A stretch of 64,000 nt of DNA. Source: an uncultured Sphingomonadaceae bacterium. Lineage in GTDB: Bacteria > Pseudomonadota > Alphaproteobacteria > Sphingomonadales > Sphingomonadaceae. Below are positions 1 through 8,450 of the stretch, one piece after another. A program made the position numbers and the translations under genes. The stretch spans positions 62,001-126,000 of the forward strand of contig CANNFX010000003.1 of NCBI GenBank assembly GCA_947504025.1, given 5' to 3'. Below the pieces are notes generated by a model, which saw only the letters and a program-made list of their open reading frames with translations, searched no databases and was not told where the DNA came from. The first letter of the stretch is position 1. Each line of letters starts with the position of its first letter.

Positions 1-428
1 ATCAAGGCGTTGGAGACCATAGTCATCACCAGCACATCGTCTTGATTGAAGACCCGCGTTTCGGCCTTCATTAGCCCCATCGCCGGATTGCTCTTGCTGC
101 GGCGCTTCTCAAGCGTTTTGGCTTCGCAGCGCAGCGTATCGCCCGGATAGACGGGTTTGATCCATTTCAGGCCATCGAGACCTGGCGAGCCGAGGCTGGC
201 GGTCGGATTGTCGATCATATTGTCGACCATCATGCGCATGGCCATCGCGCCAGTATGCCAGCCGCTGGCCGACAGCCGCCCAAAATAAGTCTGTGCCGCT
301 GCTTCATCATTTAGATGGAATGGCTGTGGATCGTATTTTGACGCGAAGTCGATCACTTCTTCGCGTGTTACTTCGTAACTACCAAATGAACTGGTCTCTC
401 CGACCACAACGTCTTCATAATGTCGCAT
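1..428 (-). CDS. MaoC family dehydratase (3' end cut by window edge)
   Basis: The minus-strand reading frame starts at ATG 426-428 and runs off the left edge, giving the first 142 residues. The start MRHYEDVVVGETSSFGSYEV, then SKYDPQPFHLNDEAA and a conserved GWHTGAMAMRMM stretch match the hot-dog fold of MaoC/R-specific enoyl-CoA hydratases; the Asp and His of the hydratase motif lie in the DPQPFHLND segment. Known role of the family: hydration of trans-2-enoyl-CoA or related acyl-CoA. The true substrate cannot be told from here. It lies only 10 bases downstream of the decayed copper-protein gene on the same strand, so read-through is possible. The C-terminus is not visible. Confidence 0.85.
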   Translation of the reverse strand, partial: MRHYEDVVVGETSSFGSYEVTREEVIDFASKYDPQPFHLNDEAAAQTYFGRLSASGWHTGAMAMRMMVDNMIDNPTASLGSPGLDGLKWIKPVYPGDTLRCEAKTLEKRRSKSNPAMGLMKAETRVFNQDDVLVMTMVSNAL

Positions 429-438
429 ATGCGCTGCG

Positions 439-1258
439 CTAGTCGCCTAAGCTCAGCTGCGCAAATACTGTGTAGCCTATAGGATCGTTGCTGTAGACGG
501 CATCAAGCGCAGGTGGCTTGTCAAACGCAGCCACAGTTCCGCCAATTGCCAGGTTCAACGGGCCGACCGGCAAGCGGTATGCATAGCCAGCTTGAAACTT
601 GTTGATGCGAAGGGCTTCCCCGTGAAGCGGATCGTTTCATCAGGGTGACTGCGTTCAGGACTGGCAAGTTCTCATAACTGATCTGGAGTACGACTGACGG
701 GGTTGGAAGGTAAGTTCCCCGAACTGACCAGCTATCGAGCTTAGGCTTTTCTATATCCCACCGATCTTCGTCCGGTTCCATGCCGCGGAATCCGCTTGCT
801 TCGATCTGAAACTTTTCGGTGGCAATGCCGCCGGTCATGACGCCCTCTGCAATATCCAAGTCTACGCGCGCGGCAAGTTCCATGAACAGATCGTGCGGAT
901 GAAGAGATTGGGGTAGCCGCGGGCGGACATCAAAGGCTCGGCGCTCAACATCGCGCGGGCCGCTTTGGTCGGTGTAAACACCCCATGCAAAGCCATGCAG
1001 CATCAGTGTAGTCTCGCCGCCAAGGCCGATCATCGCGCCATGGTTCATTGTTTCATTCGCTGGCAGCCGCGAAGTGCCTGAACCTTCTCCTGATTACTCA
1101 TCCATTCCGGAATGATCCATTGCGCCTTGGTTTGTGCGATCACGGCCCATCTGACCGTGATCCATTGTGTCTTGAGCATATGCGGCGGGTGCGAGCGCGA
1201 CGGCCGCTAAGGCGAATAGCGAAGTTCTCATCAGTTCGTTTCCATATTTAGAAGTCAT
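439..1258 (-). pseudogene. Decayed Met/His-rich outer-membrane copper-resistance-type protein
   Basis: One gene appears broken several times. From ATG 1256-1258 (or the in-frame ATG 1229-1231) there is a signal peptide (MRTSLFALAAVALAPAAYAQ) and a Met/His-rich stretch (MDHGQM, MDHSGM), then an in-frame TAA at 1094-1096. The same frame continues past the stop with SGEGSGTSRLPANE, then LMLHGFAWGVYTDQSGPR, QSLHPHDLFMELAARVD and PKLDSWSVRGTYLPTPS. This is the segment order I recall for a sphingomonad metal-resistance outer-membrane family. Expected stretches are missing after RAFD and after DLDIAEG. Near 640-660 the frame shifts (SPERSHPDETIRFTGK), and the C-terminus (NKFQAGYAYRLPVG...GYTVFAQLSLGD, stop 439-441) is in yet another frame. 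Its ATGA overlaps the stop of the upstream glutaredoxin gene. A shorter secreted 52-54-aa Met-rich peptide could still be made. Confidence 0.8.
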
Positions 1259-2007
1259 AGCTGTGTGACGGCCATCCAACTGGCCATTCCGATCATGAAG
1301 AGATTTTCAGTCAGTGAAACGAAGCCCAGCGGGACGTTATTTGATCCTCCGACACAGGCGCATTTGATTTCGCGCTTTTGGATGTAGACTGCATAGAAGA
1401 CTGACACTGCGCCAATTGTCCCGATGAACAGGGCTATTGGGATCGACAGCCAGGGCAGCAAGCGCCCGGCCATCAGTATCCCCGCGGCCGCCTCAGCAAA
1501 GGGGTATATTCGTGCGTAGGGAACCCATCGTTGTGCCAGCAGATCATATCCCAGAAACATGCTCGAAAATTTCTCAACATCCTGCAATTTCAGCATCGCG
1601 AGAATCGTCATCGAAAAGGCGATAAACCATTCGGCGGCACGGGTAGTGAGCAATGCATTTTGTGTCGCATAGCTGAGCGAAAGCGCTAGCCCTGCAGCAA
1701 CTATAAATACCGCAATCACCGGCTGGTAACTTGTTGCATCCTTGTCGGGAATTGGACTGCCGAAATAGGCGCGTAGATCGGTATATCCGCCGATGCGCTC
1801 GGCATTGATAAAGGTCTGCGGTGTGGTTGAAACCGAGTGCCTTTCCTTGAATATGTCGGTTTCTTCGCGCGTTGTCAGGTGATGGTCCTCAACGTCGAAG
1901 CCTTGTTTTTCGAGAAGATGCTTTGACTTCAGTCCGTATGGGCAGACATGTTTTTCCATGACCATCCGGTAAAGTTGAGCGGTTTTCCTAGTACTTGTCT
2001 GCGTCAT
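1255..2007 (-). CDS. Glutaredoxin-MauE fusion membrane protein
   Basis: A 250-aa protein with two parts. Residues about 10-85 form a glutaredoxin-like domain with a CPYG redox site near residue 22 and a cis-Pro TTPQTF loop. Residues about 95-250 are a four-helix membrane domain of the MauE/DoxX-like type with a CACVGG motif and the PLGFVSLTEN tail typical of MauE. In known systems MauE-type proteins help disulphide formation or electron transfer at the membrane, so this protein may relay thiol electrons across it. It is the first gene of a minus-strand transcript under the MerR-type promoter at 2015-2046, and its TGA overlaps the ATG of the copper-protein remnant. The context suggests a metal or thiol stress response; this is inference. 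Confidence 0.75.
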   Translation of the reverse strand: MTQTSTRKTAQLYRMVMEKHVCPYGLKSKHLLEKQGFDVEDHHLTTREETDIFKERHSVSTTPQTFINAERIGGYTDLRAYFGSPIPDKDATSYQPVIAVFIVAAGLALSLSYATQNALLTTRAAEWFIAFSMTILAMLKLQDVEKFSSMFLGYDLLAQRWVPYARIYPFAEAAAGILMAGRLLPWLSIPIALFIGTIGAVSVFYAVYIQKREIKCACVGGSNNVPLGFVSLTENLFMIGMASWMAVTQL

Positions 2008-2014
2008 GCGACTG

Positions 2015-2046
2015 CCTATACGTTACGTACCAAGGTACGGAGTCAA
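2015..2046 (-). promoter_or_regulatory. MerR-type promoter and operator
   Basis: On the minus strand a TTGACT -35 box (2041-2046) is followed after 19-20 bases by GTATAG/TATAGG (2015-2021). The long spacer holds the dyad CGTACC-TT-GGTACG (2026-2039). An overlong 19-20 bp spacer around a dyad is the hallmark of promoters that MerR-family activators untwist. It faces the glutaredoxin-MauE gene, while the MerR gene begins 2 bases away on the other strand, so autoregulation is likely. Confidence 0.8.
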
Positions 2047-2048
2047 GC

Positions 2049-2447
2049 ATGGCAATGACAATTTCTGAATTGGCGCGCAGCGGCGGCGTTGGTGTGGAAA
2101 CCGTGCGCTATTACCAGCGCCGGGGTCTGTTGACTGATCCGAAGCCCAGCGCGTCGCCTGGCACCACCGGACGGAGGCACTATGGGGCCGAGGAAAGCCA
2201 GCGACTGAATTTTATTCGCTCGGCCAAACAAGCCGGCTTCACGCTCGATGAAATCTCTAGCCTACTGCTTCTCGATCGAATCGATGATCGAGATCAAGTG
2301 CGGGCAATAGCTCAGGAAAGAGTCGCGGCGCTTAACATGCAGATATCCGCTCTCTCGGCGGCTCGCGATGCCCTCGAAGCGTTGTCGGACGAATGCTCAC
2401 GTGGCGACGAGGGTGCTTGTCCGATCATTCAGGCTTTCGGGCGTTAG
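2049..2447 (+). CDS. MerR family metal-responsive regulator
   Basis: A 132-aa regulator starting at ATG 2049 (MAMTISELARSGGVG). An in-frame start at 1995 would place the operator inside the gene, so it is rejected. The N-terminal winged helix (ISELARSGGVGVETVRYYQRRGLL) and long dimer helix are clear. The C-terminal loop has two cysteines in a C-x7-C arrangement (ECSRGDEGACPII), the spacing of the copper sensor CueR; Hg-sensing MerR has C-x8-C and an extra Cys in the dimer helix, which is absent here. A copper- or silver-type response is therefore inferred, in line with the Met/His-rich remnant it controls. It is divergent from the glutaredoxin-MauE gene with a shared operator. Confidence 0.85.
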   Translation: MAMTISELARSGGVGVETVRYYQRRGLLTDPKPSASPGTTGRRHYGAEESQRLNFIRSAKQAGFTLDEISSLLLLDRIDDRDQVRAIAQERVAALNMQISALSAARDALEALSDECSRGDEGACPIIQAFGR

Positions 2448-2468
2448 ACCGCCCATCGGCGCTGATCT

Positions 2469-3569
2469 CTAAACGTTGAACTTGAAGTTCAGAACATCGC
2501 CGTCCTGGACGAGATATTCCTTACCTTCTTGGCGTAATTTGCCTGCTTCGCGCGCGGCACTTTCGCCGCCGAGGCTTACGAAGTCGTCGAAGGCGATGGT
2601 TTCTGCACGAATGAAACCGCGTTCAAAGTCGGAGTGAATTTCGCCTGCCGCTTGCGGAGCCTTGGCACCTTTGGGGAAGGTCCACGCGCGGGCTTCTTTC
2701 GGGCCTGCGGTGAAGTATGTTTGCAAGCCGAGCAATGTATATCCTGCAGTGATGACGCGGGCCAAGCCGCTTTCTTCAAGGCCGAGTTCGGCGAGATATT
2801 CACCGCGGTCGGCTTCTTCCATGCCAACAATTTCGCTTTCGATGGCGGCGGACACAACCACTGCCTGCGCGCCTTCAGCGGCGGCTTTGTCGAACACCAG
2901 CTGCGTCATTGCATTGCCGGTCGATGCTTCGTCTTCAGCGACGTTGCACACGTACAGAACCGGTTTTGCTGTCAGGAGCTGCGCCTGTTCAAAAATGCGT
3001 GTTTCTTCTTCGTCTTTGGGTTCTGTCAGTCGCGCTGGCTTGCCTTCGCGCAGAAGCTCGAGCGCCTGACCAAGAACGCTGGCCATAATCTTTGCTTCCT
3101 TGTCGCCCGCCTTACCCTTTTTCTCGGCGGCGGGGACGCGTTTCTCGAGGCTTTCGAGGTCGGACAGCATCAATTCGGTTTCGACAACTTCGGCGTCTGC
3201 AATTGGATCGACTTTGTTGGAGACATGTTGGATGTCGTCGTCTTCGAAGCAGCGCAGCACATGCACCACGGCGTCAACTTCGCGGATATTGCCAAGGAAC
3301 TGGTTGCCCAGACCTTCGCCCTGCGATGCGCCTTTTACGAGACCTGCGATGTCCACAAACGCAAGCTGCGTCGGGATAATCTTTGCCGAACTGGCGATCT
3401 TGGCGATCTGGTCCAGCCGCGCATCGGGCACGGCGACCTGACCGACATTCGGCTCAATCGTGCAGAACGGATAATTCGCGGCCTGTGCGGCCTGCGTTTC
3501 GGTAAGAGCATTGAACAGAGTGGATTTGCCGACATTCGGCAAGCCCACGATCCCGCAACGGAAACCCAT
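2469..3569 (-). CDS. ychF: Redox-regulated ATPase YchF
   Basis: A 366-aa Obg-family P-loop protein of normal length. The P-loop VGLPNVGKST is at about residues 8-17 and the DIAGLVKGASQGEG switch II near 73. The usual NKxD base-recognition motif is replaced by NVAE, the change known to give YchF/OLA1 a preference for ATP over GTP. The C-terminal TGS domain (TYFTAGPKEARAWTFPKG) ends in DGDVLNFKFNV, as is typical. The family binds ribosomes and is linked to oxidative stress. It is followed on the same strand by the S41-like protease and pth; pairing of pth with ychF is common in bacteria. Confidence 0.97.
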   Translation of the reverse strand: MGFRCGIVGLPNVGKSTLFNALTETQAAQAANYPFCTIEPNVGQVAVPDARLDQIAKIASSAKIIPTQLAFVDIAGLVKGASQGEGLGNQFLGNIREVDAVVHVLRCFEDDDIQHVSNKVDPIADAEVVETELMLSDLESLEKRVPAAEKKGKAGDKEAKIMASVLGQALELLREGKPARLTEPKDEEETRIFEQAQLLTAKPVLYVCNVAEDEASTGNAMTQLVFDKAAAEGAQAVVVSAAIESEIVGMEEADRGEYLAELGLEESGLARVITAGYTLLGLQTYFTAGPKEARAWTFPKGAKAPQAAGEIHSDFERGFIRAETIAFDDFVSLGGESAAREAGKLRQEGKEYLVQDGDVLNFKFNV

Positions 3570-3651
3570 GGAAAACTCCAGTATAAGAACAGGCCGCAGC
3601 CCTTAGCCGCGTGCCTGCTGCATTACTAGTCCGTGTGAGTGAGTTAAGGCG

Positions 3652-4833
3652 TCAACAAGGCTCTGCGACGAAATCTTCCCGCGGGGTGCCGTCGACGGCA
3701 TAGAGCCGCTCGTAAGGCAGGTTGAATTGCAAACCGGTCCCCTCGAAGTCGAGCGTATAGACTGCGCCTAACAGCCCGGCCATTTTTCCGCCGCAGACGC
3801 TGTGCCCCAGCGCATCCATGCCGATTGCGATGCCTTCTCCCATACTGCCGGTCCAACGGCTCACTTGCACTTCGACCGGGCCAGTGTGGAATTTGCCTTC
3901 GCGCGGCAACACAAGTTCACGCCATTTTCGTTCGACGCCGTAGACACGTTTTTCGGCAGGCATGGAATGGACCTGATAGGGCATTTCTTTGTCGACGAAC
4001 CACCCCATAATCGCTCGCGCAACAGTCGTGTTTCCGCCGCTTGCCGTTTCGCGAAGGTCAAGAATAACCGGTGTTTCGCGGTCCAGTGATGCCATGACTT
4101 CGTCAAACGCAGCTATCGTATCGTTGTTGCCCAGAGAATCGTTCATGATCACACGGACACGTTTGCCCTCGGCAACTGCTTCAACCAGCGGCTTGTTCGG
4201 GATGTCGGTCATGTACAGGTTTTGCAACTTGTGTCGCCGGACGATACCATCTCCTTGCTGGACAGAGATATCGCGTATCCGGTCGCGGCGGCCGATCGTG
4301 AGCACGCGGGCGGCGAAAGCATTACGCTCCGCATCAGTTTCCTTCATTATACCCAAATCCTGCCAGAATTCGGCGATCGCAGAGTTGATATCGGTATCGC
4401 CGATCGCGGTCACTCGTGATCCTGCGACAAGCCCCGCCTCGTGCGCGGGTGAGCTGTCTCGTACCGAAGTAATGAGATAATTGTCGCCAATCCTTTCGAC
4501 CCAGAAATCACTGCGTGCTGACACGCCCCAGCTGTCTTTTAGCGAGTTGCGTGTCATCGCATGATGATCGGCCAATAATAGCAAAGCGCGTTCGGCGTAT
4601 AGAAGTTGATCATTGCGCGTTTTCGCCGCCAGAGCCTCTTTGCGCAGCTTCTCGCTCACTGGCATCTGGCCGGTCTCGAAACGCTCCAGATACGCGTATA
4701 CTTCGTTGATCGTGTCCTCGAGAGGGTAGGTTGGGCCTGCCACGGTTTCATTTGCTTGATCTTGGGCTTGCAAGGGGCTGGTCACCGCTAGGGATGCCGC
4801 AAATGCCAACGTAACATATTGCCGTATCTTCAT
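3652..4833 (-). CDS. Secreted PDZ-S41 peptidase family protein
   Basis: A 393-aa exported protein with a signal peptide ending near LQAQ. A PDZ-like domain lies around residues 115-200 (DNYLITSVRDSSPAHEAGL, GSRVTAIGDTDIN). The C-terminal half is an S41/tail-specific protease core: ILDLRETASGGNT, then SRWTGSMGEGIAIGMDALGH with a likely nucleophile Ser near 330 and a Lys (GGKMAG) near 350. The family cleaves C-terminal tails of periplasmic proteins. Spacing of the catalytic residues is a little shorter than in Tsp/CtpA, so activity is not certain. It is 3 bases downstream of pth and probably co-transcribed with it. Confidence 0.75.
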   Translation of the reverse strand: MKIRQYVTLAFAASLAVTSPLQAQDQANETVAGPTYPLEDTINEVYAYLERFETGQMPVSEKLRKEALAAKTRNDQLLYAERALLLLADHHAMTRNSLKDSWGVSARSDFWVERIGDNYLITSVRDSSPAHEAGLVAGSRVTAIGDTDINSAIAEFWQDLGIMKETDAERNAFAARVLTIGRRDRIRDISVQQGDGIVRRHKLQNLYMTDIPNKPLVEAVAEGKRVRVIMNDSLGNNDTIAAFDEVMASLDRETPVILDLRETASGGNTTVARAIMGWFVDKEMPYQVHSMPAEKRVYGVERKWRELVLPREGKFHTGPVEVQVSRWTGSMGEGIAIGMDALGHSVCGGKMAGLLGAVYTLDFEGTGLQFNLPYERLYAVDGTPREDFVAEPC

Positions 4834-4836
4834 AAG

Positions 4837-5415
4837 TTACTTGCCCTCGTCTTGGGTTCGAAGAGAAATCTCGCTCATAAACCGCGGAGCGTTGCCTTTG
4901 GCGAGCCACTCAGCTTCGGATCCGACGGCTGAAAGCATTTGGATTAGGTCATCCATCTCCGATTTCGCGTAATTGCCTAGAACATGGCCGGTTACGCGTT
5001 CCTTCGAACCAGGGTGCCCAATGCCGAGGCGCACGCGGCGAAAGTCATTGCCGCAATGCTTGTCGATGCTGCGCAGGCCGTTGTGTCCCGCCGTTCCGCC
5101 GCCTTGCTTCACTTTCACTTTGAAGGGGGCAAGGTCGAGTTCGTCATGGAATACGGTCAGCGCGTCGAGTTCCAGTTTGTAGAACCGCATTGCTTCACCA
5201 ACTGCACGGCCGCTTTCGTTCATGAATGTCGCGGGCTTGAGTATGATGATCCGCTCTCCGCCGATGCGCCCGTCCATTGCCCACCCGGAGAATTTCTTCT
5301 GCACGGAGCCGAACCCATGCATTTCCGCGAGAACATCGCACACCATGAAACCGACGTTGTGCCGGTGCATCGCATATTGCGGTCCGGGATTTCCTAAGCC
5401 TACCCATAGTTGCAT
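4837..5415 (-). CDS. pth: Peptidyl-tRNA hydrolase
   Basis: A 192-aa protein of standard length. It releases tRNA from peptidyl-tRNA that has dropped off ribosomes. The N-terminus (LWVGLGNPGPQYAMHRHNVG) carries the catalytic His at about residue 19, the metal-free active-site Asp lies in FHDELDL, and GGGTAGHNGLRSI and FRRVRLGIGHP are the other signature segments. It lies downstream of rplY, from which it is separated by a hairpin terminator; the rplY-pth-ychF order is a common bacterial arrangement, here with the protease gene between. Confidence 0.97.
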   Translation of the reverse strand: MQLWVGLGNPGPQYAMHRHNVGFMVCDVLAEMHGFGSVQKKFSGWAMDGRIGGERIIILKPATFMNESGRAVGEAMRFYKLELDALTVFHDELDLAPFKVKVKQGGGTAGHNGLRSIDKHCGNDFRRVRLGIGHPGSKERVTGHVLGNYAKSEMDDLIQMLSAVGSEAEWLAKGNAPRFMSEISLRTQDEGK

Positions 5416-5460
5416 CTAAGCGCGTTAGCGCGGTGTTGCCGTACTGCCAACATGGGGCCA

Positions 5461-5496
5461 ACAAAAACGCCGCCCAACCTTGCGGCGGGCGGCGTT
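5461..5496 (-). terminator. Rho-independent terminator after rplY
   Basis: A perfect 10-bp stem (AACGCCGCCC at 5466-5475 with GGGCGGCGTT at 5487-5496, 11-base loop) is followed on the minus strand by a T-run (5463-5467). It sits between rplY and pth and should reduce read-through into pth. Confidence 0.8.
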
Positions 5497-5527
5497 CTTG
5501 ATTTCTAGGTCAGACCTGAGCGAATAA

Positions 5528-6208
5528 TTACTCGCTCTTGCCGCCTTCTTCAGCGTCGTCGCTCTGCTCGGAAGCAGGGACGTCGCCAGCTTCTGGTGCT
5601 TCGCCCTCTTCGCCTTCTTCTTCGTCATCCTGACTCTTAAGCGCGGATGGCGCGACGATTGTGGCGATGGTGAAGTCGCGATCGGTGATCGCGCTTTCCG
5701 AACCTGCTGGAAGGGTAACGGTGCTGATGTGGATCGAATCGCCGACTTCGAGGCCGGTAACATCGATTTCGATTTCGTCGGGAATCTTGTCCGATTCGCA
5801 GACCAGTTCCAGATCGTGACGCACCACGTTGAGAACGCCGCCTTTCTTGAGGCCGGGGCTTTCTTCCTGATTTACGAAGTTCACTGGAATGTTCACTTCG
5901 ATCTTCGCGTCCTTGGACAGGCGCAGGAAGTCGGCGTGGATTGCACGGTCAGAAACCGGGTGGAAAGCCACATCCTTAGGGAGGACGCGGACGCTCTTGC
6001 CGCCGACTTCGATCATAACGATCGAGTTCATGAAGTGGCCTGTACCGAGCTGGCGTGCCAGCTCCTTGGCTTCAACATGGATCGGGGTGGGTTCTTCCTT
6101 GCCGCCATAGATCACAGCAGGAACGCGGCCTTCACGACGCAGCGCACGGGAGGCTCCCTTGCCCGCCTGTTCGCGTGTCTCGGCCGGCAGTGTCAGAGCA
6201 TCGCTCAT
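5528..6208 (-). CDS. rplY: 50S ribosomal protein L25 (long CTC form)
   Basis: A 226-aa protein that binds 5S rRNA. The N-terminal L25 domain ([28 protein letters not shown]) is followed by the beta-rich TL5/CTC domain ([29 protein letters not shown]...GDSIHIS) and a strongly acidic Glu/Asp tail after about residue 185, as is usual in alphaproteobacteria. It is the first gene of the minus-strand run towards pth and ychF and has its own terminator just downstream. Confidence 0.97.
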   Translation of the reverse strand: MSDALTLPAETREQAGKGASRALRREGRVPAVIYGGKEEPTPIHVEAKELARQLGTGHFMNSIVMIEVGGKSVRVLPKDVAFHPVSDRAIHADFLRLSKDAKIEVNIPVNFVNQEESPGLKKGGVLNVVRHDLELVCESDKIPDEIEIDVTGLEVGDSIHISTVTLPAGSESAITDRDFTIATIVAPSALKSQDDEEEGEEGEAPEAGDVPASEQSDDAEEGGKSE

Positions 6209-6342
6209 AGGATATGCCTTTCAAAAAACTTGTTAGAGTTGGTATCCCGCCACGCCTCCAGGGATGTCTGCGGCCGGGAAGGGCGCGCCATTAAGGGGAT
6301 TGCGCCTGGTTTGCAAGCTTTGCGTTGTCTATACGCGCTGCA

Positions 6343-7224
6343 TTACTGGATGCGCTTGATTGTCCATCCGCGCTCGGTGAGCTGCGTCGGGAGCCCGCTG
6401 GGGCCAACCATATGGGCAGCGCCGGCGGCAATGAAGGGTTTATTGCCTTCGGCCATCCATGCTTCGATCTTTGGCAACCATTCACGGTTCCGGTTTGTAA
6501 GTAGCGCTTCTCGTAACTCCGGATCGGCGAGCAGACCCTGGTTGGTTTCCTCAACCATCGCCTCGACATCGCCATAAAGCCAATTCGCCATCAGCCGATC
6601 GCTTTCAGCTTCTGAATCAGGGGCCGATTCGATTACCGCTGTCAGCAGGTCAATCTGCTCCTTTTCTGGCAGGCTGTCGAAGCGGCCAAGCTGATCGGCA
6701 ATCCCTTCCAATTCTGCGACCTTCATCGTGGCATTGCCGCGCAACAAAGCGACGTCCACACCTTCGCCTTCATCTTCTGGAGCAGTGGCTTGCACCAGCA
6801 TCAGGGCCGCCGCCCAGCTTTCGATCTGGGCGAAGTCCTGATCAAGACTGCCTGCTTGCTCCAGCAATACCGCAAGCTCATCACGCAATTCCGGTTTGAT
6901 ACGGTGCGACAAATTGCCATTCCCGGCGGACTGGCCCAATCGCGCGAATTCTGCGGCGATTGCCGCGCTGTTATCGAGCGCGGCGATCTCCAATACTAAC
7001 ATATCGCTTTGGGCGAGCGCCCGGTCGATTGTGCCCGTGCGCCAATTGGCACCTTCGGGCAAAGTATGGATGGTGCCGAAGAGATATGCCAGCTGGCCGT
7101 TATCTCCGGTAACTTCCCAAAGTGCGGGGGAGGGGGCAGGGCCGGACTGCTCATCGGCAGATTCGGTCCCGCATGCCGCCAGGGCAAGTGCAGCCAGTGC
7201 GACAAGGGCCCTCCTCAGCATCAT
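6343..7224 (-). CDS. TraB/GumN family lipoprotein (first paralogue)
   Basis: A 293-aa protein with a lipoprotein signal (MMLRRALVALAALALAACG; lipobox LAAC), so probably membrane-anchored. The conserved LFGTIHTLPEGANWR segment near residue 50 and the C-terminal FIAAGAAHMVGPSGLPTQL with GW..KRIQ are the TraB/GumN (TIKI-like) signatures; Glu and His of these motifs are thought to form a metal site. The function of the family in bacteria is unsettled (proteolysis or signalling has been proposed). The start ATG overlaps the TGA of the next paralogue by four bases, so the two are translated together. Confidence 0.85.
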   Translation of the reverse strand: MMLRRALVALAALALAACGTESADEQSGPAPSPALWEVTGDNGQLAYLFGTIHTLPEGANWRTGTIDRALAQSDMLVLEIAALDNSAAIAAEFARLGQSAGNGNLSHRIKPELRDELAVLLEQAGSLDQDFAQIESWAAALMLVQATAPEDEGEGVDVALLRGNATMKVAELEGIADQLGRFDSLPEKEQIDLLTAVIESAPDSEAESDRLMANWLYGDVEAMVEETNQGLLADPELREALLTNRNREWLPKIEAWMAEGNKPFIAAGAAHMVGPSGLPTQLTERGWTIKRIQ

Positions 7225-8165
7225 TGTACGCGGGTGACCGTGAAGCCGCGTGTCTCGAGCATGTCCTGCACGCTCTTGTCACCGGCCAGATGGCCTGCGC
7301 CTACGGCGATGAAGATCGTGCCGGGCGTATCCATCCGGTTGTCGATCCACTCGGCCCAGTTACTGTTGCGGGCGTAAAGGAGGCGATCCGCGATTACGGG
7401 ATCGGTCATGCTGTCGTTCATCAAAATGGCAAGCGCATCGGCATCGCCTTCGACCCACTCAGCAACCATTGCATCCAGCATGGACTTTATATTGTCGACG
7501 TTCTCTGCAGTCTCGACCAGAAATTTGACCTGCGATTCAATTGGAAGTTCGTCAAACACAGACATCTGGAATTCAACTGTTTCCAGCTCGCCGCGCGCAA
7601 TGTCAGGGCCCGCCTTGCCTTCAAGAATTTTTTCGACGCCCGCATTGGGATCGTAGCCTTCTTTTAGCAGCGGAAGCATGGCCAAATTGATTGAGGCGAA
7701 CCAGGGTTCGAACCGATCGAATGCTCCGACAGGAAGGCCAATCTTGGTCATGGCTGTTTCGTAAATAGTCTTCTGCTCATCGTCGAGCAGACTGCGAAGC
7801 GTTGTTCCTGACGGAAGGACTGCCTTCGACATGATGATTTGCTGCGTCGAGGCTTCGATTTCGGGTGTCATCATGATTTCGGTAACGAGCTTCTCAGATG
7901 ACGTGAGCGCTTCGGCGATATCACCCTTGTACCAGTCGACATCCTTGGGCAACGCATGGACTGTGCCGAACAAATAGATCGTCGTGTCTTCGTCGGCGAG
8001 CTGCCAAAGCGCGGGCCCGCTCTTTTCCATTTCGACGGTTTCGGCCGCGACGCGCGTGCTTTCTACCGGGGTAGGCAGCTGCTGTGTCTGAGCACAGGCT
8101 GGCAGGGTTAAGAGCATGGCGACGGCAGACGTGGCGCTTGCGATACGGGTTTTGAAATTTCTCAT
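7221..8165 (-). CDS. TraB/GumN family lipoprotein (second paralogue)
   Basis: A 314-aa paralogue of the neighbouring gene, with its own lipobox (LPAC near residue 24). It has LFGTVHALPKDVDWYKGDIA near residue 65 and a GHLAGDKSVQDMLE...VTRVQ C-terminus. It is upstream in the pair and ends in the ATGA overlap that starts the other copy. The two proteins share the fold but differ widely in sequence, so the duplication is old. Function unknown; TraB-type metalloprotease-like activity is only a family inference. Confidence 0.85.
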   Translation of the reverse strand: MRNFKTRIASATSAVAMLLTLPACAQTQQLPTPVESTRVAAETVEMEKSGPALWQLADEDTTIYLFGTVHALPKDVDWYKGDIAEALTSSEKLVTEIMMTPEIEASTQQIIMSKAVLPSGTTLRSLLDDEQKTIYETAMTKIGLPVGAFDRFEPWFASINLAMLPLLKEGYDPNAGVEKILEGKAGPDIARGELETVEFQMSVFDELPIESQVKFLVETAENVDNIKSMLDAMVAEWVEGDADALAILMNDSMTDPVIADRLLYARNSNWAEWIDNRMDTPGTIFIAVGAGHLAGDKSVQDMLETRGFTVTRVQ

Positions 8166-8255
8166 GTTAATTTACCTTTGGCAAAAGTGTTTGAATTGCA
8201 AGTTAATGGTTGATTTTGAGTATGCCGCTGCTCACCAGGTAGCTGGTCAGAGGTT

Positions 8256-8450
8256 TCACGATTTATCATCGAAAATCTCTTCAATCGGCATGTTGAATAG
8301 GCGTGAAATGCGGAAAGCTAGGGGGAGTGAAGGGTCATGCTTGCCGGTCTCGATTGCGTTCACGGCCTGCCGTGACACGTCGAGCCTCCCGGCAAGCTCC
8401 GCCTGACTCCAGTCGCGTTCGGCGCGAAGGACCTTGAGGCGGTTGTTCAT
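8256..8450 (-). CDS. Small XRE-family repressor
   Basis: A 64-aa protein that is almost only a Cro/C1-type helix-turn-helix (MNNRLKVLRAERDWSQAELA, then GRLDVSRQAVNAIETGKHDP) with the usual LAFRISRLFNMPIEEIF end. The ATG at 8448-8450 overlaps the TGA of the membrane-protein gene (ATGA), which fixes the start and implies coupled translation. It is the last gene of a three-gene transcript whose promoter carries four operator-like palindromes (9030-9105), so it probably represses its own operon. This class of short XRE protein is often paired with a small membrane protein. Confidence 0.85.
   Translation of the reverse strand: MNNRLKVLRAERDWSQAELAGRLDVSRQAVNAIETGKHDPSLPLAFRISRLFNMPIEEIFDDKS

Noticed and set aside
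1048-1251. 67-codon plus-strand frame over the copper-protein remnant
   Set aside because: It is antisense to the signal-peptide region of the pseudogene and has no features of its own.
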